Below are positions 44,545 through 52,776 of a stretch of 62,159 nt of DNA, in pieces. The notes beneath the pieces were generated by a model. The model saw only the letters and a list, made by a program, of their open reading frames with translations. It made no database searches and had not been told where the DNA came from. The stretch comes from Myxococcota bacterium (GTDB taxonomy: Bacteria > Myxococcota_A > Bradymonadia > UBA7976 > UBA1532), in NCBI GenBank assembly GCA_023150895.1, contig JAKLJY010000040.1, positions 1 through 62,159 of the forward strand, written 5' to 3'. Positions within the stretch are counted from its first letter, which is position 1. Every line of letters begins with the position of its first letter. The position numbers and the translations under genes were made by a program.

Positions 44545-45843
44545 ATGCCGGTCGCACCGACATCGCCGGCGGGCGCCCCGCCGCACCGGGCCTTCTGGGT
44601 GCTGGCCGGGCTTCTGACCGCGGTGGCGCTCGCCCGGTACGCCTCGTGGCACAGCTGCACGCTGGACATGGCCTACTACACGCGCCTCGTCTGGGGCCTC
44701 GGGCAGGGAGATCCGACGCAGCCCGTCGTCGACGCCCCCCACTGGCTCGGCCTGCACTTCGAACCCATCCTGCTGGCGTTTGCCGGGCTCTCGCGGCTCG
44801 GCGTGCCCACCGCGCCGATGCTCCTCTTCGCGCAAGCCCTGGCGGGCGCGGCGGTGGTCTACCCGGCCGCGCGCTTCGTGAGCCGGCGCCCCGCGCTGGC
44901 CGGCGCCCCCGAGCTGACCCTGGCGGTGTTCCTGCTGCCGGCGTTCACCCGCAATCTGGACTTCGACTTTCACCCGAACACGTTGGCCGTCTGGCCGCTG
45001 CTGGCGTTCGTCGAGGCGCTCGACGGGCGGCGTCTGCGGGCCGCGGCCCTCTGGCTGCTGCTGGCCGTCTCGTGCCGGGAGGACATCGCACTGCAAGGCG
45101 CCGCCGCGGCACTCTTCTTCCCCGGGCTGCCGCGGGGTGCGCGGCTGGCATTCGCGGGGGCCGGGCTTGCCTGGTTCGGTCTCTACGCGCTCGCGGTGCA
45201 ACCCGCATTCGCGCACGAGCACGCGCGCTCGAGCTTCGCGCAGCACTTCGGGTACCTGGGAGCCGCCGGGGGCGCGGCCGGCGTGCCCGGCGTGCTCGCC
45301 GCCGTGGGTGAAGCGCCCCTGGAGACGCTCTCCCGGCTCGTGACCGTGGACCGTCTGCTCTACCCCGTGCTGCTCGTCGCGTCCGTCGGCTTCCTGCCGC
45401 TGCGGGCGCCGCGTCTGTTGGCCGGGGCGCTGCCCGTCGCGGGCATCAACCTGCTCTCCGGGTTCGACGGGGTGCGCGATCTCGACGCGCACTACCTGAC
45501 CGCCGCGACGCCTTTTCTCTACGCCGCGGCCGTCGCGGGGGCGGCGTCCGCGCGCGCGGCCCGGCGCCTCCTGCTCGCCGGGGCCGTCACGACCGCCTGG
45601 GTGCTCGGTCCGGGGTTGCCCGAGCGCGTGCGCGCCTGGTTCCCCGGCGAGGACACGGCCCGCGCCCGAGCCGCGGCCGCGCAGATCCCCCCGGACGCGC
45701 CGGTGGTCGCGCCGTCGGAGGTGCTGGCCCACCTCGCCGAACGCCCGCGGGTCTATCACCGGTGGTTCGCGCCCGAGGCGGGGCTCTGGCGTGTCGATGC
45801 CGAGTACCGGGTCGCGCCGCCCGGGACCGTCAAAGCGCCATGA
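44545..45843 (+). CDS. DUF2079 multi-spanning membrane protein
   Basis: The 432-residue protein has about ten hydrophobic segments (for example LAGLLTAVALARYASW, ALWLLLAVSCREDIALQGAAA). It has DUF2079 hallmarks: DMAYYTRLVWGLGQGD near residues 41-56, HFEPILL, DFDFHPNTLAVWPLL and the SCREDIALQ acid region. DUF2079 proteins are GT-C-fold glycosyltransferase-like membrane proteins of unknown substrate, with a conserved acidic residue. Isoprenoid-linked sugar transfer is possible. It is divergent from the peptidase gene and precedes an apparently empty interval. Confidence 0.85.
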   Translation: MPVAPTSPAGAPPHRAFWVLAGLLTAVALARYASWHSCTLDMAYYTRLVWGLGQGDPTQPVVDAPHWLGLHFEPILLAFAGLSRLGVPTAPMLLFAQALAGAAVVYPAARFVSRRPALAGAPELTLAVFLLPAFTRNLDFDFHPNTLAVWPLLAFVEALDGRRLRAAALWLLLAVSCREDIALQGAAAALFFPGLPRGARLAFAGAGLAWFGLYALAVQPAFAHEHARSSFAQHFGYLGAAGGAAGVPGVLAAVGEAPLETLSRLVTVDRLLYPVLLVASVGFLPLRAPRLLAGALPVAGINLLSGFDGVRDLDAHYLTAATPFLYAAAVAGAASARAARRLLLAGAVTTAWVLGPGLPERVRAWFPGEDTARARAAAAQIPPDAPVVAPSEVLAHLAERPRVYHRWFAPEAGLWRVDAEYRVAPPGTVKAP

Positions 45844-46219
45844 CGCAGACAAGGGGTTCGAAAAGGGTTGCGTGTGTGGCGCCGGGGCAGGATGGCGCCC
45901 TTCCCGCGCGGTCCCTTGGCGTGGCGAGCAGATTGGTCAGGCGCGTACCGAGTCCTGAGCGTAGGTGGCGATTTCGATTGACGACTCGATATCTGACGTC
46001 GAGGCTGAACCACAGCTGCAATACCTTCTCGGTCTCCCCAACAAACGGGTCGGGGGTCACTGGCTCATCACCAGGCGACGGTACGGTAGCAGGAGAAGGA
46101 CCCGAACTTGCTCGCCACGACTTCAACTGCCCCAAAGAAGCACGCCTCGCTCCAGGCGACCTCCGAGACCCGCGGAGGGGATGATGGTCACGGCCAGCGA
46201 ATCCAGAGGAGCCATCGAG
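45844..46219. other. non-coding interval before the accessory operon
   Basis: This stretch has visibly lower GC than the flanks and no convincing gene; a minus-strand frame at 45830-46135 is open but has no homology I recognise. A GGCGCC palindrome pair (45878-45883, 45894-45899) could form a hairpin but has no T-run, so I do not call a terminator. The promoter of the operon from 46220 on is expected here. Confidence 0.4.
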
Positions 46220-46413
46220 ATGTCTGGCAAGTCCCCCCGAAAGCGGCGCAGGATAACCGCGCCAATCAGCTCAACCCCGTGCACCCGGCGTACCACCGGT
46301 CGCGAGGCGAGTCCCCCTCCGCGGCCGATGCGGCCGCCGCGCGAGCCCAGGCCGCGGCGGACGACCGCGCTCGCGCGTCCGCGACTGAATCTCGGACCCG
46401 CACGCCCGAGTAA
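46220..46413 (+). pseudogene. small ORF with single-base frameshift, candidate precursor peptide
   Basis: An ATG at 46220 with AGAGGAG 8 bases upstream starts MSGKSP. A run of six Cs at 46233-46238 then leaves the ATG frame, which becomes arginine-rich; the frame that continues to TAA 46413 reads AAQDNRANQLNPVHPAYHRS and onward. One extra C would join them into a coherent 64-residue protein with an Asn-rich, Tyr-containing core and an Ala/Asp/Arg-rich tail. The six-C run is a typical place for a real one-base loss or a sequencing error. It lies 80 bases before the epimerase gene, with a hairpin between them, so it could be a precursor for the radical SAM enzymes. This role is inference. Confidence 0.5.
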
Positions 46414-46428
46414 TCGCGCCGTCGTGGA

Positions 46429-46469
46429 CCGCAGGTGCTCCGTCGCTGTCCGGCGCGGGGCACCTGCGG
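46429..46469 (+). terminator. inverted repeat between small ORF and biosynthetic genes
   Basis: CCGCAGGTGC at 46429-46438 pairs perfectly with GCACCTGCGG at 46460-46469, giving a 10-bp stem and a 21-nt loop. There is no U-run, so it may be an attenuator, an operator or an mRNA stabiliser and not a strong terminator. Precursor-hairpin-enzyme order is common in peptide-modification operons. Confidence 0.45.
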
Positions 46470-46494
46470 CGTCATTCGCTGCATGAGGGAATCC

Positions 46495-47394
46495 ATGAAT
46501 CACCGAATCTTGATCACGGGATCGTGCGGCCTGGTCGGCTGTGGGCTGCGCGCCGCGCTCGAACGCACTGGAACCACCGTCGTCGGGCTCGACCTGCAAG
46601 GTCTTGGCGCCGAGGCCGGCGATGTGCGTGACGCCGATCGTGTCCGCGCCTCGGTCGAGGGGTGTACCGGCGTCGTCCACCTGGCTGCCGTTTCCCGCGT
46701 GATCTGGGGCGAGCGCGACCCCGCACTCTGCTGGTCGACCAACGTCGGCGGACTGCGCACCGTAATAGATGCAGCCGTGACGCAGCCGATCCGCCCCTGG
46801 CTGATCTTCGCCAGTAGCCGCGAGGTCTATGGCCAACCGGGACACCTCCCCGTTGCCGAGGACGCGCCCCTGGCCCCGGTCAACGTCTACGGGCGCTCCA
46901 AGGTGGCCGGCGAGACCCTGGTGCTCGAAGCGCGCGAGACCGGTTTGCGCACCGCTGTCGTCCGCCTGTCGAACGTCTACGGCAGCACCACTGACCACGC
47001 CGACCGTGTGTTGCCGGCCTTTGCTCGTGCGGCCGTCCGGGGTGAGCCGCTGCGCGTCGACGGCGCAGGCCACACCTTCGACTTCACGCATATCGACGAT
47101 GTTTCGTCTGGCCTGTTGGCACTCGCCAGGGTGCTCCAGCGGGGCGATCAGCCGCCACCGATCCATCTGCTGACCGGTCGCCCGACCTCGCTGGGGCAGG
47201 CCGCGAGCCTCGCCATCGAGTTGGCGCGTTCCCAGTCCACCGTCGTCGAGGCCCCACCGCGCGCCTATGACGTCGCGACCTTTTACGGCGACCCGGGCCG
47301 CGCACGTGCACTACTGGGGTGGAACGCCCAGGTCTCGCTCGCCGAGGGCATGTCCCGCCTCATCAACGACTTCCGCGCGGAGCAAACCGCATGA
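46495..47394 (+). CDS. SDR-family NAD-dependent sugar epimerase
   Basis: The 299-residue protein belongs to the extended short-chain dehydrogenase/epimerase family. The nucleotide motif is ITGSCGLVGCGL (residues about 6-17). The catalytic Tyr132 and Lys136 are in VYGRSKVAGE, and the serine before them is in FASSREVYG. The ATG at 46495 is preceded by GAGGGA; an upstream ATG at 46483 is the alternative. The 3' end overlaps the next gene by 4 bases (ATGA). It probably epimerises or dehydrates a nucleotide sugar (UDP- or GDP-sugar) and supplies the glycosyltransferase. GC is clearly lower here than in the flanks. It is the first enzyme gene of the cluster. Confidence 0.85.
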   Translation: MNHRILITGSCGLVGCGLRAALERTGTTVVGLDLQGLGAEAGDVRDADRVRASVEGCTGVVHLAAVSRVIWGERDPALCWSTNVGGLRTVIDAAVTQPIRPWLIFASSREVYGQPGHLPVAEDAPLAPVNVYGRSKVAGETLVLEARETGLRTAVVRLSNVYGSTTDHADRVLPAFARAAVRGEPLRVDGAGHTFDFTHIDDVSSGLLALARVLQRGDQPPPIHLLTGRPTSLGQAASLAIELARSQSTVVEAPPRAYDVATFYGDPGRARALLGWNAQVSLAEGMSRLINDFRAEQTA

Positions 47395-49742
47395 AGATCC
47401 TGCAGGTCATCCACGGTTACCCGATGCGGTACAACGCGGGCTCCGAGGTCTACACCCAGACCCTGAGCCAGGGCCTGGCTGCGCGACACGAGGTCCACGT
47501 CTTCACCCGCGAGGAAGACGCCTTCGCGCCGGACGCTCGTCTGCGCGTGGAGCATGACCCCGACGATCCCCGCATCACTCTTCACATCGTCAACAACCCG
47601 CGGAACAAGGACCGCTATCGGGTCACCGAAATCGATCAGCGATTCGCGGAGGTCCTCGACGCAGTGAAGCCTGACATCGTGCACGTCGGGCACCTGAATC
47701 ACCTCTCGACCTCCCTCGTCGTCGAAGCGGCCGCGCGCGAGATCCCCATCGTCTACACGCTGCACGACTACTGGGTGATGTGCCCGCGCGGCCAGTTCAT
47801 GCAGATGCACCCGGAAGATCCGGCGAACCTGTGGCCGGCCTGCGACGGCCAGGAGGACCGGAAGTGCGCCGAGCGGTGCTACGCCCGCTACTTCTCCGGC
47901 GACGAGGCCGAGCGCGCCCAGGACGTGGGCTACTGGACCCACTGGGTCACGCGCCGCATGAAGCACATCCGCGAGATGGCCGAGCTGGTCGACCTTTTCG
48001 TCGCCCCCGCCCGCTACCTACGCGACCGGTACCGGGACGAGTTCGGCCTGCCCGAGGCCAAGCTCCTCTACCTGGACTACGGCTTCGACCGCACCCGCCT
48101 CACCGGACGGCGTCGGGCCCCCGGCGAGCCGTTCACCTTCGGCTACATCGGGACGCACATCCCGGCCAAGGGCATCCACCAGCTCATCGAGGCGTTTGGT
48201 CGCCTGAAGGGCAACGCTCGCCTTCGCATCTGGGGTCGCCCCCGTGGCCAGGACACCGCAGCGCTCCGTGCCCTTGCGGCGGCACTGCCGGGGGACGCGG
48301 CGAAGCGCGTCGAGTGGCTGCCCGAGTACCGCAACACCAAGATCGTTCGCGACGTGTTCGATCACGTCGACGCCATCGTCGTGCCCTCGGTCTGGGTCGA
48401 GAACTCGCCGCTCGTGATCCACGAGGCCCAGCAGGTTCGCGTACCCGTGATCACGGCCGACGCGGGCGGGATGGGCGAGTACGTGCGCCACGAGGTGAAC
48501 GGCTTGCTCTTCGCACACCGCGATGTCGCCGGACTCGCGCAGCAGATGCAGCGTTTTGTCGACGATCCTGCCCTTGCCCAGCGACTCGGCGCGCGGGGCT
48601 ACATCGATTCCGCCACGGGCGACATCCCCGGGGTCGAGGACCACGTCGCGCGACACGAGGAGCTGTACACCGCGCTCCTCCGGCGCCGCGATTCCGCGCG
48701 CATCGCCAAGCAACCGGGACCCTGGCGCATCACATTCGACACGAATCCCGACACCTGCAACCTGCATTGCATCATGTGCGAGGAGCATTCGCCGTACAGC
48801 CCCCTGCAGGCGGAACGGAAGGCCGCCGGCAAGCCGCGACGGCTGATGCCAATCGAGATGGTTCGTAAGGTCATCGCCGACGCCGCGCCTCATGGACTCC
48901 GCGAGGTCATCCCGTCCACGATGGGCGAGCCGCTTCTCTACGAGGATTTCGACGAGATCATCGACCTCTGCCGCCAGTACGACGTGAAACTGAACCTCAC
49001 GACCAACGGAACGTTCCCGCGGCACGGCCCGCGGCGCTGGGCGGAGCGGATCGTGCCGGTCGCGTCCGATGTGAAGATCTCCTGGAACGGCGCGACTCAG
49101 GAAACCCAGGAGCTGGTCATGATCGGCACGCGCTGGGAGGCAGTGCTGGAGAACGCCCGCGCCTTCGTCGCGGTCCGTGACGAGCACGCCGCCGCCGGCG
49201 GAAATCGTTGTCGCGTCACCTTCCAGCTCACGTTCCTCGAGACGAACGTCGCCGAGCTGGCGGACATCGTCCGGCTGGCCATCGAACTCGGCGTCGACCG
49301 GGTGAAGGGCCACCACCTCTGGGCCCACTTCGACGCCATCAAGGACCAGTCCATGCGGCGCAGCCCGGAGGCCATCCGGCGCTGGAACGCTGCCGTCGTC
49401 GCCGCACGCGCGGTGGTGGCCGAGCGGCCCCTGCCGAACGGCAAGCACCTGCTGTTGGAGAACATCTTCCTCCTCGACGAGACGGCCCAGGCGGACCTCG
49501 CGCCGGGGGGCGGGTGCCCGTTCCTGGGGCAGGAGGCCTGGGTCAGCGCCGAGGGGCGGTTCGACCCGTGCTGCGCGCCGGACGCCCAGCGGCGTACGCT
49601 CGGAGAGTTCGGAAACCTCGCGGACCAGGGGCTGATGCAGATTTGGAACGGCGAGCCATACCAGCGTCTCGTCACGACGTATCGCAACCGCGCGCTGTGC
49701 GTGGGCTGCAACATGCGCAAGCCGATTGGGAACGACACGTGA
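47391..49742 (+). CDS. glycosyltransferase-radical SAM/SPASM fusion protein
   Basis: The 783-residue protein joins two enzymes. Residues 1-430 form a GT4 (GT-B fold) glycosyltransferase: VIHGYPMRYNAGSEVYTQTL, TLHDYWVMCPRG, FGYIGTHIPAKGIHQLIEAF and PSVWVENSPLVIHEAQ, the usual nucleotide-sugar site. Residues about 445-783 form a radical SAM domain with C456-x3-C460-x2-C463 in DTCNLHCIMCEEHS, which binds the 4Fe-4S cluster. A C-terminal auxiliary-cluster region follows, with cysteines in GGGCPFLGQEAW, FDPCCAPDA and ALCVGCNMRKP, as in SPASM proteins. Such a fusion suggests a sugar that is both attached and chemically altered. Both overlaps (ATGA at the start, GTGA at the end) couple it to its neighbours. 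Confidence 0.85.
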   Translation: MKILQVIHGYPMRYNAGSEVYTQTLSQGLAARHEVHVFTREEDAFAPDARLRVEHDPDDPRITLHIVNNPRNKDRYRVTEIDQRFAEVLDAVKPDIVHVGHLNHLSTSLVVEAAAREIPIVYTLHDYWVMCPRGQFMQMHPEDPANLWPACDGQEDRKCAERCYARYFSGDEAERAQDVGYWTHWVTRRMKHIREMAELVDLFVAPARYLRDRYRDEFGLPEAKLLYLDYGFDRTRLTGRRRAPGEPFTFGYIGTHIPAKGIHQLIEAFGRLKGNARLRIWGRPRGQDTAALRALAAALPGDAAKRVEWLPEYRNTKIVRDVFDHVDAIVVPSVWVENSPLVIHEAQQVRVPVITADAGGMGEYVRHEVNGLLFAHRDVAGLAQQMQRFVDDPALAQRLGARGYIDSATGDIPGVEDHVARHEELYTALLRRRDSARIAKQPGPWRITFDTNPDTCNLHCIMCEEHSPYSPLQAERKAAGKPRRLMPIEMVRKVIADAAPHGLREVIPSTMGEPLLYEDFDEIIDLCRQYDVKLNLTTNGTFPRHGPRRWAERIVPVASDVKISWNGATQETQELVMIGTRWEAVLENARAFVAVRDEHAAAGGNRCRVTFQLTFLETNVAELADIVRLAIELGVDRVKGHHLWAHFDAIKDQSMRRSPEAIRRWNAAVVAARAVVAERPLPNGKHLLLENIFLLDETAQADLAPGGGCPFLGQEAWVSAEGRFDPCCAPDAQRRTLGEFGNLADQGLMQIWNGEPYQRLVTTYRNRALCVGCNMRKPIGNDT

Positions 49743-51262
49743 GCTGGACTGACCTCGCGGTTGCTGAAGCCGCCACCCACCACGTCCGCAACGGAGAGCC
49801 GGCGTACGCCGAGCGGTTCGACGAGGTACTGAAGTTCCACGCGCCCGGCCTGGCGCCCGTCTGCCGCGCCGGCGAGGCGTGGCACATCCACCCCGACGGA
49901 CGAGCCGCGTACCCGCGACGCTTTCGACGCACGTTCGGCTTCTACGAGGGGCTCTCCGCAGTCGTCGGCCCCGACGGCTGGCGCCACGTCACCCCGAAGG
50001 GCGTCGACGTCTACGCTGCCCGATTCGCCTGGTGCGGTAACTTCCAAGGCGGGCGCTGCACCGTGCGGGCGACCGACGGGCGGTACCATCATATCACGCC
50101 GACGGGAGCGCCGGCCTACGACAACCGCTGGCGGTACGCTGGCGACTTCCGCGACGGGATCGCTGTCGTTCAGGCCCACGACGGTCGCTCGACACACATC
50201 GACGCCGCCGGCCGCCCGATCCACGGGCGATGGTTTCTCGACCTCGACGTCTACCACAAGGCCTTCGCGCGGGCCCGCGACGAGGCTGGCTGGATGCATG
50301 TCGACGGTGCAGGCAGGCCCATCTATGCGCGGCGCTTCGCAGCGGTCGAGCCGTTCTACAACGGCCAAGCCCGCGTCGAGCGCCTGGACGGGGGCCTCGA
50401 GGTCATCGACGAGGCGGGCCGCCCGATCGTCGAGTTGCGCGGCGCGGGCCGCCTTCAACCCAGCGACTGGGCCCAGGTCGGTGAGTTTCGCATCAGCCCC
50501 GTTGAGGTGTTGCACCGGAGTGCCTGGGGTACGGTGCGCGGGGCCACGGATGTGGCAGGCCGATCTCTGGTCTCGAAAAGCACCCGTGCACGCCATGATC
50601 GGGAATACGAAGCGCTCAGCGTCCTCCGCGGCGATCCCTCGGTGCCTGCGGTCGTCGGGCGAGTCCAACTCGCCGACACCGACTGGCTCTTCCTAACCCG
50701 AATGTCTGGCTGCGAGCTGGGCACACGGAATCAGTGCGTGCCGCGAGAAGTCTCCATCGCCGTCGCGATCGCCGACCAGATTCTCCGGGTGTGCGAGTCG
50801 CTTCATGCGGCGGGGCTCGTTCACACGGACCTCCACCCCGGGAACGTTCTCCAAGACGACATGCGCGCGACGGTCCTCGACTATGAGCACGTTGTTCGAC
50901 TCGACGCCGACGGAGAGTGGGCAGGCGAGCTGAACTGGGGTGTCTGGGAATTTGTCCCACCGGAACAACTGGCAGACTTCGCGGTCATCGACGCCTCCGC
51001 GGACGTCTACTCCGTTGCGGTTCTGCTCGCCTATCTCATCCAAGGGCGCCCGCCGTTTCGGTTCAAGGTGTTGGAGATGCAGCGGGTCGGTGGCTGGGAT
51101 GCCGTCCGCGAGCGCTTCCGCGAGCTGCGCTCCACACCCGACCTGAGCGGCGTACCGGGCGGCCTTCGGTCCGTTCTCGAATCTGTGATCCTGGCGCCGC
51201 GGCAACACCGGCCGAGTGCCCAGAAGTTCAGGAAGATGCTGAGGGAGGTTTGTCATGAGTGA
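49739..51262 (+). CDS. WG-repeat protein fused to a kinase-fold domain
   Basis: GTG 49739 overlaps the upstream stop (GTGA); 507 residues. Residues 15-250 are five to six WG-type beta repeats: RFDEVLKFHAPGLAPV, RFRRTFGFYEGLSAVV, WCGNFQGGRCTV, YAGDFRDGIAVVQAHDG, RFAAVEPFYNGQARVE. Residues 265-507 have a protein-kinase-like fold with the Lys280 candidate (VSKSTRARHDREYEAL), HTDLHPGN catalytic loop at residues 362-369 and LDYEHV instead of DFG. The catalytic Asp364 and Asn369 are present, so phosphotransfer is possible; the target may be a small molecule (as in aminoglycoside kinases) or protein. The gene overlaps the aldolase by 8 bases. Confidence 0.75.
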   Translation: MSWTDLAVAEAATHHVRNGEPAYAERFDEVLKFHAPGLAPVCRAGEAWHIHPDGRAAYPRRFRRTFGFYEGLSAVVGPDGWRHVTPKGVDVYAARFAWCGNFQGGRCTVRATDGRYHHITPTGAPAYDNRWRYAGDFRDGIAVVQAHDGRSTHIDAAGRPIHGRWFLDLDVYHKAFARARDEAGWMHVDGAGRPIYARRFAAVEPFYNGQARVERLDGGLEVIDEAGRPIVELRGAGRLQPSDWAQVGEFRISPVEVLHRSAWGTVRGATDVAGRSLVSKSTRARHDREYEALSVLRGDPSVPAVVGRVQLADTDWLFLTRMSGCELGTRNQCVPREVSIAVAIADQILRVCESLHAAGLVHTDLHPGNVLQDDMRATVLDYEHVVRLDADGEWAGELNWGVWEFVPPEQLADFAVIDASADVYSVAVLLAYLIQGRPPFRFKVLEMQRVGGWDAVRERFRELRSTPDLSGVPGGLRSVLESVILAPRQHRPSAQKFRKMLREVCHE

Positions 51263-52172
51263 CGAGGCGACGCAACCGCACACCGAGCGTCCAACAAGTG
51301 CTCCGGCTTTGCCACGGCATCGGACCGTCGGCATGTTGGTCGAAGGTCGAGCGGTGGCGTACCGATTCGACGGTACTGCCACCGTGGTCGACGAGCACGG
51401 GAGCGAACTCACCACCGGCGATCTGCGATTTCGTTGGCTCCTTCCAACGGACGGTGGGCGCCTTGCGGCCTGTACGGTCGATTTCGTTTACGGACATCTC
51501 GACCGAGATGGGCACTTCACAGCGGTTCGCGGGGATTGCGAGACCGAGGCCCGGCTCGAGCTGACGCGCATCTCCCATCTGCTCTACGAAAGAAACTACA
51601 ACGTCTCGATCGATGGCAACGTCTCATACAGGCTCGACGACGGCACCCTCCTCGTCACGCCAACCGGCGCTCATCTCGGCTTCATCCGGCCCGAGGACTT
51701 CGTCGTCATGGATTCGGACGGCCGTCTGCTGCGCGGCTCCATCTCGCCGACCTCCGAGTATCGCCTCCACGTGGACGTGCATCGGCAGCGCCCAGACTGC
51801 CGATGCGTCGTTCACGTTCATTCACCCTACGCGTTGGCGGCGTCGCTCGCCGGCATCGACCTGCACAAGACGTATGTCACGGTGGCCCCGATTCCGACGA
51901 CGCCGTATGCAAGGATCTCCTCGCCCGAAACCCCAGCCGTTCTCGGGTCATACCTGAAGGACTACAACTGGGCGATTATCCCGCGCCACGGGGTCGTGAC
52001 GTGGGCGGACACGCCCTGGAACGCCTTCCTGCGAGTAGAAGGGCTCGAACATTGTGCGAAGATCGTGGTCAGCGCCCAGGCGGCCGGGACCATCGAGCCG
52101 ATGTCTCCGCAGCAGCGGAGCGAGCTTCTTGGGTTGTGGGGTCTCGAACACCTGGAGGATTCCGATGGTTGA
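51255..52172 (+). CDS. class II aldolase/adducin-family protein
   Basis: The 305-residue protein contains a class II aldolase domain in residues about 95-290. Metal-binding residues are H187 and H189 (VVHVHSPYALAASL) and H245 (IIPRHGVVTWAD). NYNVSIDGNVSYRLDDGTLL and LLVTPTGAHLGFI are the usual substrate-binding stretches. A 90-residue N-terminal extension (about 10-90) has no known family. These enzymes cleave or form C-C bonds of sugar phosphates such as L-fuculose-1-phosphate, or act as epimerases or decarboxylases. Position in the row suggests a sugar-phosphate step. ATG 51255 overlaps the preceding stop by 8 bases; the 3' end overlaps the phosphatase gene. Confidence 0.8.
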   Translation: MSDEATQPHTERPTSAPALPRHRTVGMLVEGRAVAYRFDGTATVVDEHGSELTTGDLRFRWLLPTDGGRLAACTVDFVYGHLDRDGHFTAVRGDCETEARLELTRISHLLYERNYNVSIDGNVSYRLDDGTLLVTPTGAHLGFIRPEDFVVMDSDGRLLRGSISPTSEYRLHVDVHRQRPDCRCVVHVHSPYALAASLAGIDLHKTYVTVAPIPTTPYARISSPETPAVLGSYLKDYNWAIIPRHGVVTWADTPWNAFLRVEGLEHCAKIVVSAQAAGTIEPMSPQQRSELLGLWGLEHLEDSDG

Positions 52173-52776
52173 CCAGGTGCCTCAGGGCCTTCTCGCCTCA
52201 GTTGCTCTCGCTCCGCCGCGGTTCGTCTTGCTCGTCCGCCACGCGGATCGCCAGCCGATTGAGCCCGGAGATTCGGGGAGGCACACGGCCTTGACCGAGG
52301 TGGGCGAGCGGCGCGCCATCGCGCTTGGAAATGCGCTGCGGCCCCACCTGGGTTGGGGCCTGAGTAGCCCCATCCATCGCTGCCTGGCCACCGCTCGGCA
52401 TCTGGGTGTGGAGGCCACGACCTCGAACGTGCTCGGTGACCCGGGGCCGTTCGTCTTTGACCCGGGTCTTGGCGGACAGGTCTTTGCCCGCATGGGTACC
52501 GAGGCCGTGGTCCGCAGTCATATCGATGGCGAGACGTTTGGCTGCATGCGACCGCTCGTGGAGGGTGTTCGCCTGCTGCACGAACGGTTGATTGTGGAAC
52601 TCGGTCGGAACGGCACGTCGGGCTGCGCGGTTTCACATGATGCGATCGTGATGCCACTGATCGCCCACTTCACCGGCCATCGATTCCGCGATGACTGGCT
52701 CGAGCCGCTCGACGGAATCGTCGTCGGAGAAACCACAGTCGTCTGGCGGGGATGCCGTCACGAGATTCCCCGATGA
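52165..52776 (+). CDS. histidine phosphatase family protein
   Basis: A 203-residue histidine phosphatase. His26 in LVRHADRQPI is the phosphate-accepting residue; the second His is His158 in AVSHDAIVMPLI, giving the standard two-His core, and the arginines R25 and R29 should bind phosphate. It has ALRPHLGWGLSSPIHRCLATA, the Ser/Arg segment of the family. The ATG has GGAGG 6 bases upstream. The substrate is unknown: a sugar phosphate or the product of the WG-kinase are options. The stop overlaps the start of the carbamoyltransferase gene (ATGA). Confidence 0.85.
   Translation: MVDQVPQGLLASVALAPPRFVLLVRHADRQPIEPGDSGRHTALTEVGERRAIALGNALRPHLGWGLSSPIHRCLATARHLGVEATTSNVLGDPGPFVFDPGLGGQVFARMGTEAVVRSHIDGETFGCMRPLVEGVRLLHERLIVELGRNGTSGCAVSHDAIVMPLIAHFTGHRFRDDWLEPLDGIVVGETTVVWRGCRHEIPR

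Noticed and set aside
45857-45862. TTCGAA in GGGTTCGAAAAG after DUF2079, possible tRNA T-arm
   Set aside because: The flanking bases do not form a T-stem and no acceptor or anticodon arm can be drawn.
45878-45899. GGCGCC pair as a terminator for DUF2079
   Set aside because: The palindromic hexamers give a weak stem with no T-run, so it is not a convincing intrinsic terminator.
45830-46135. 101-residue minus-strand frame
   Set aside because: No ribosome site, no recognisable domain and overlap with the DUF2079 3' end; likely chance.
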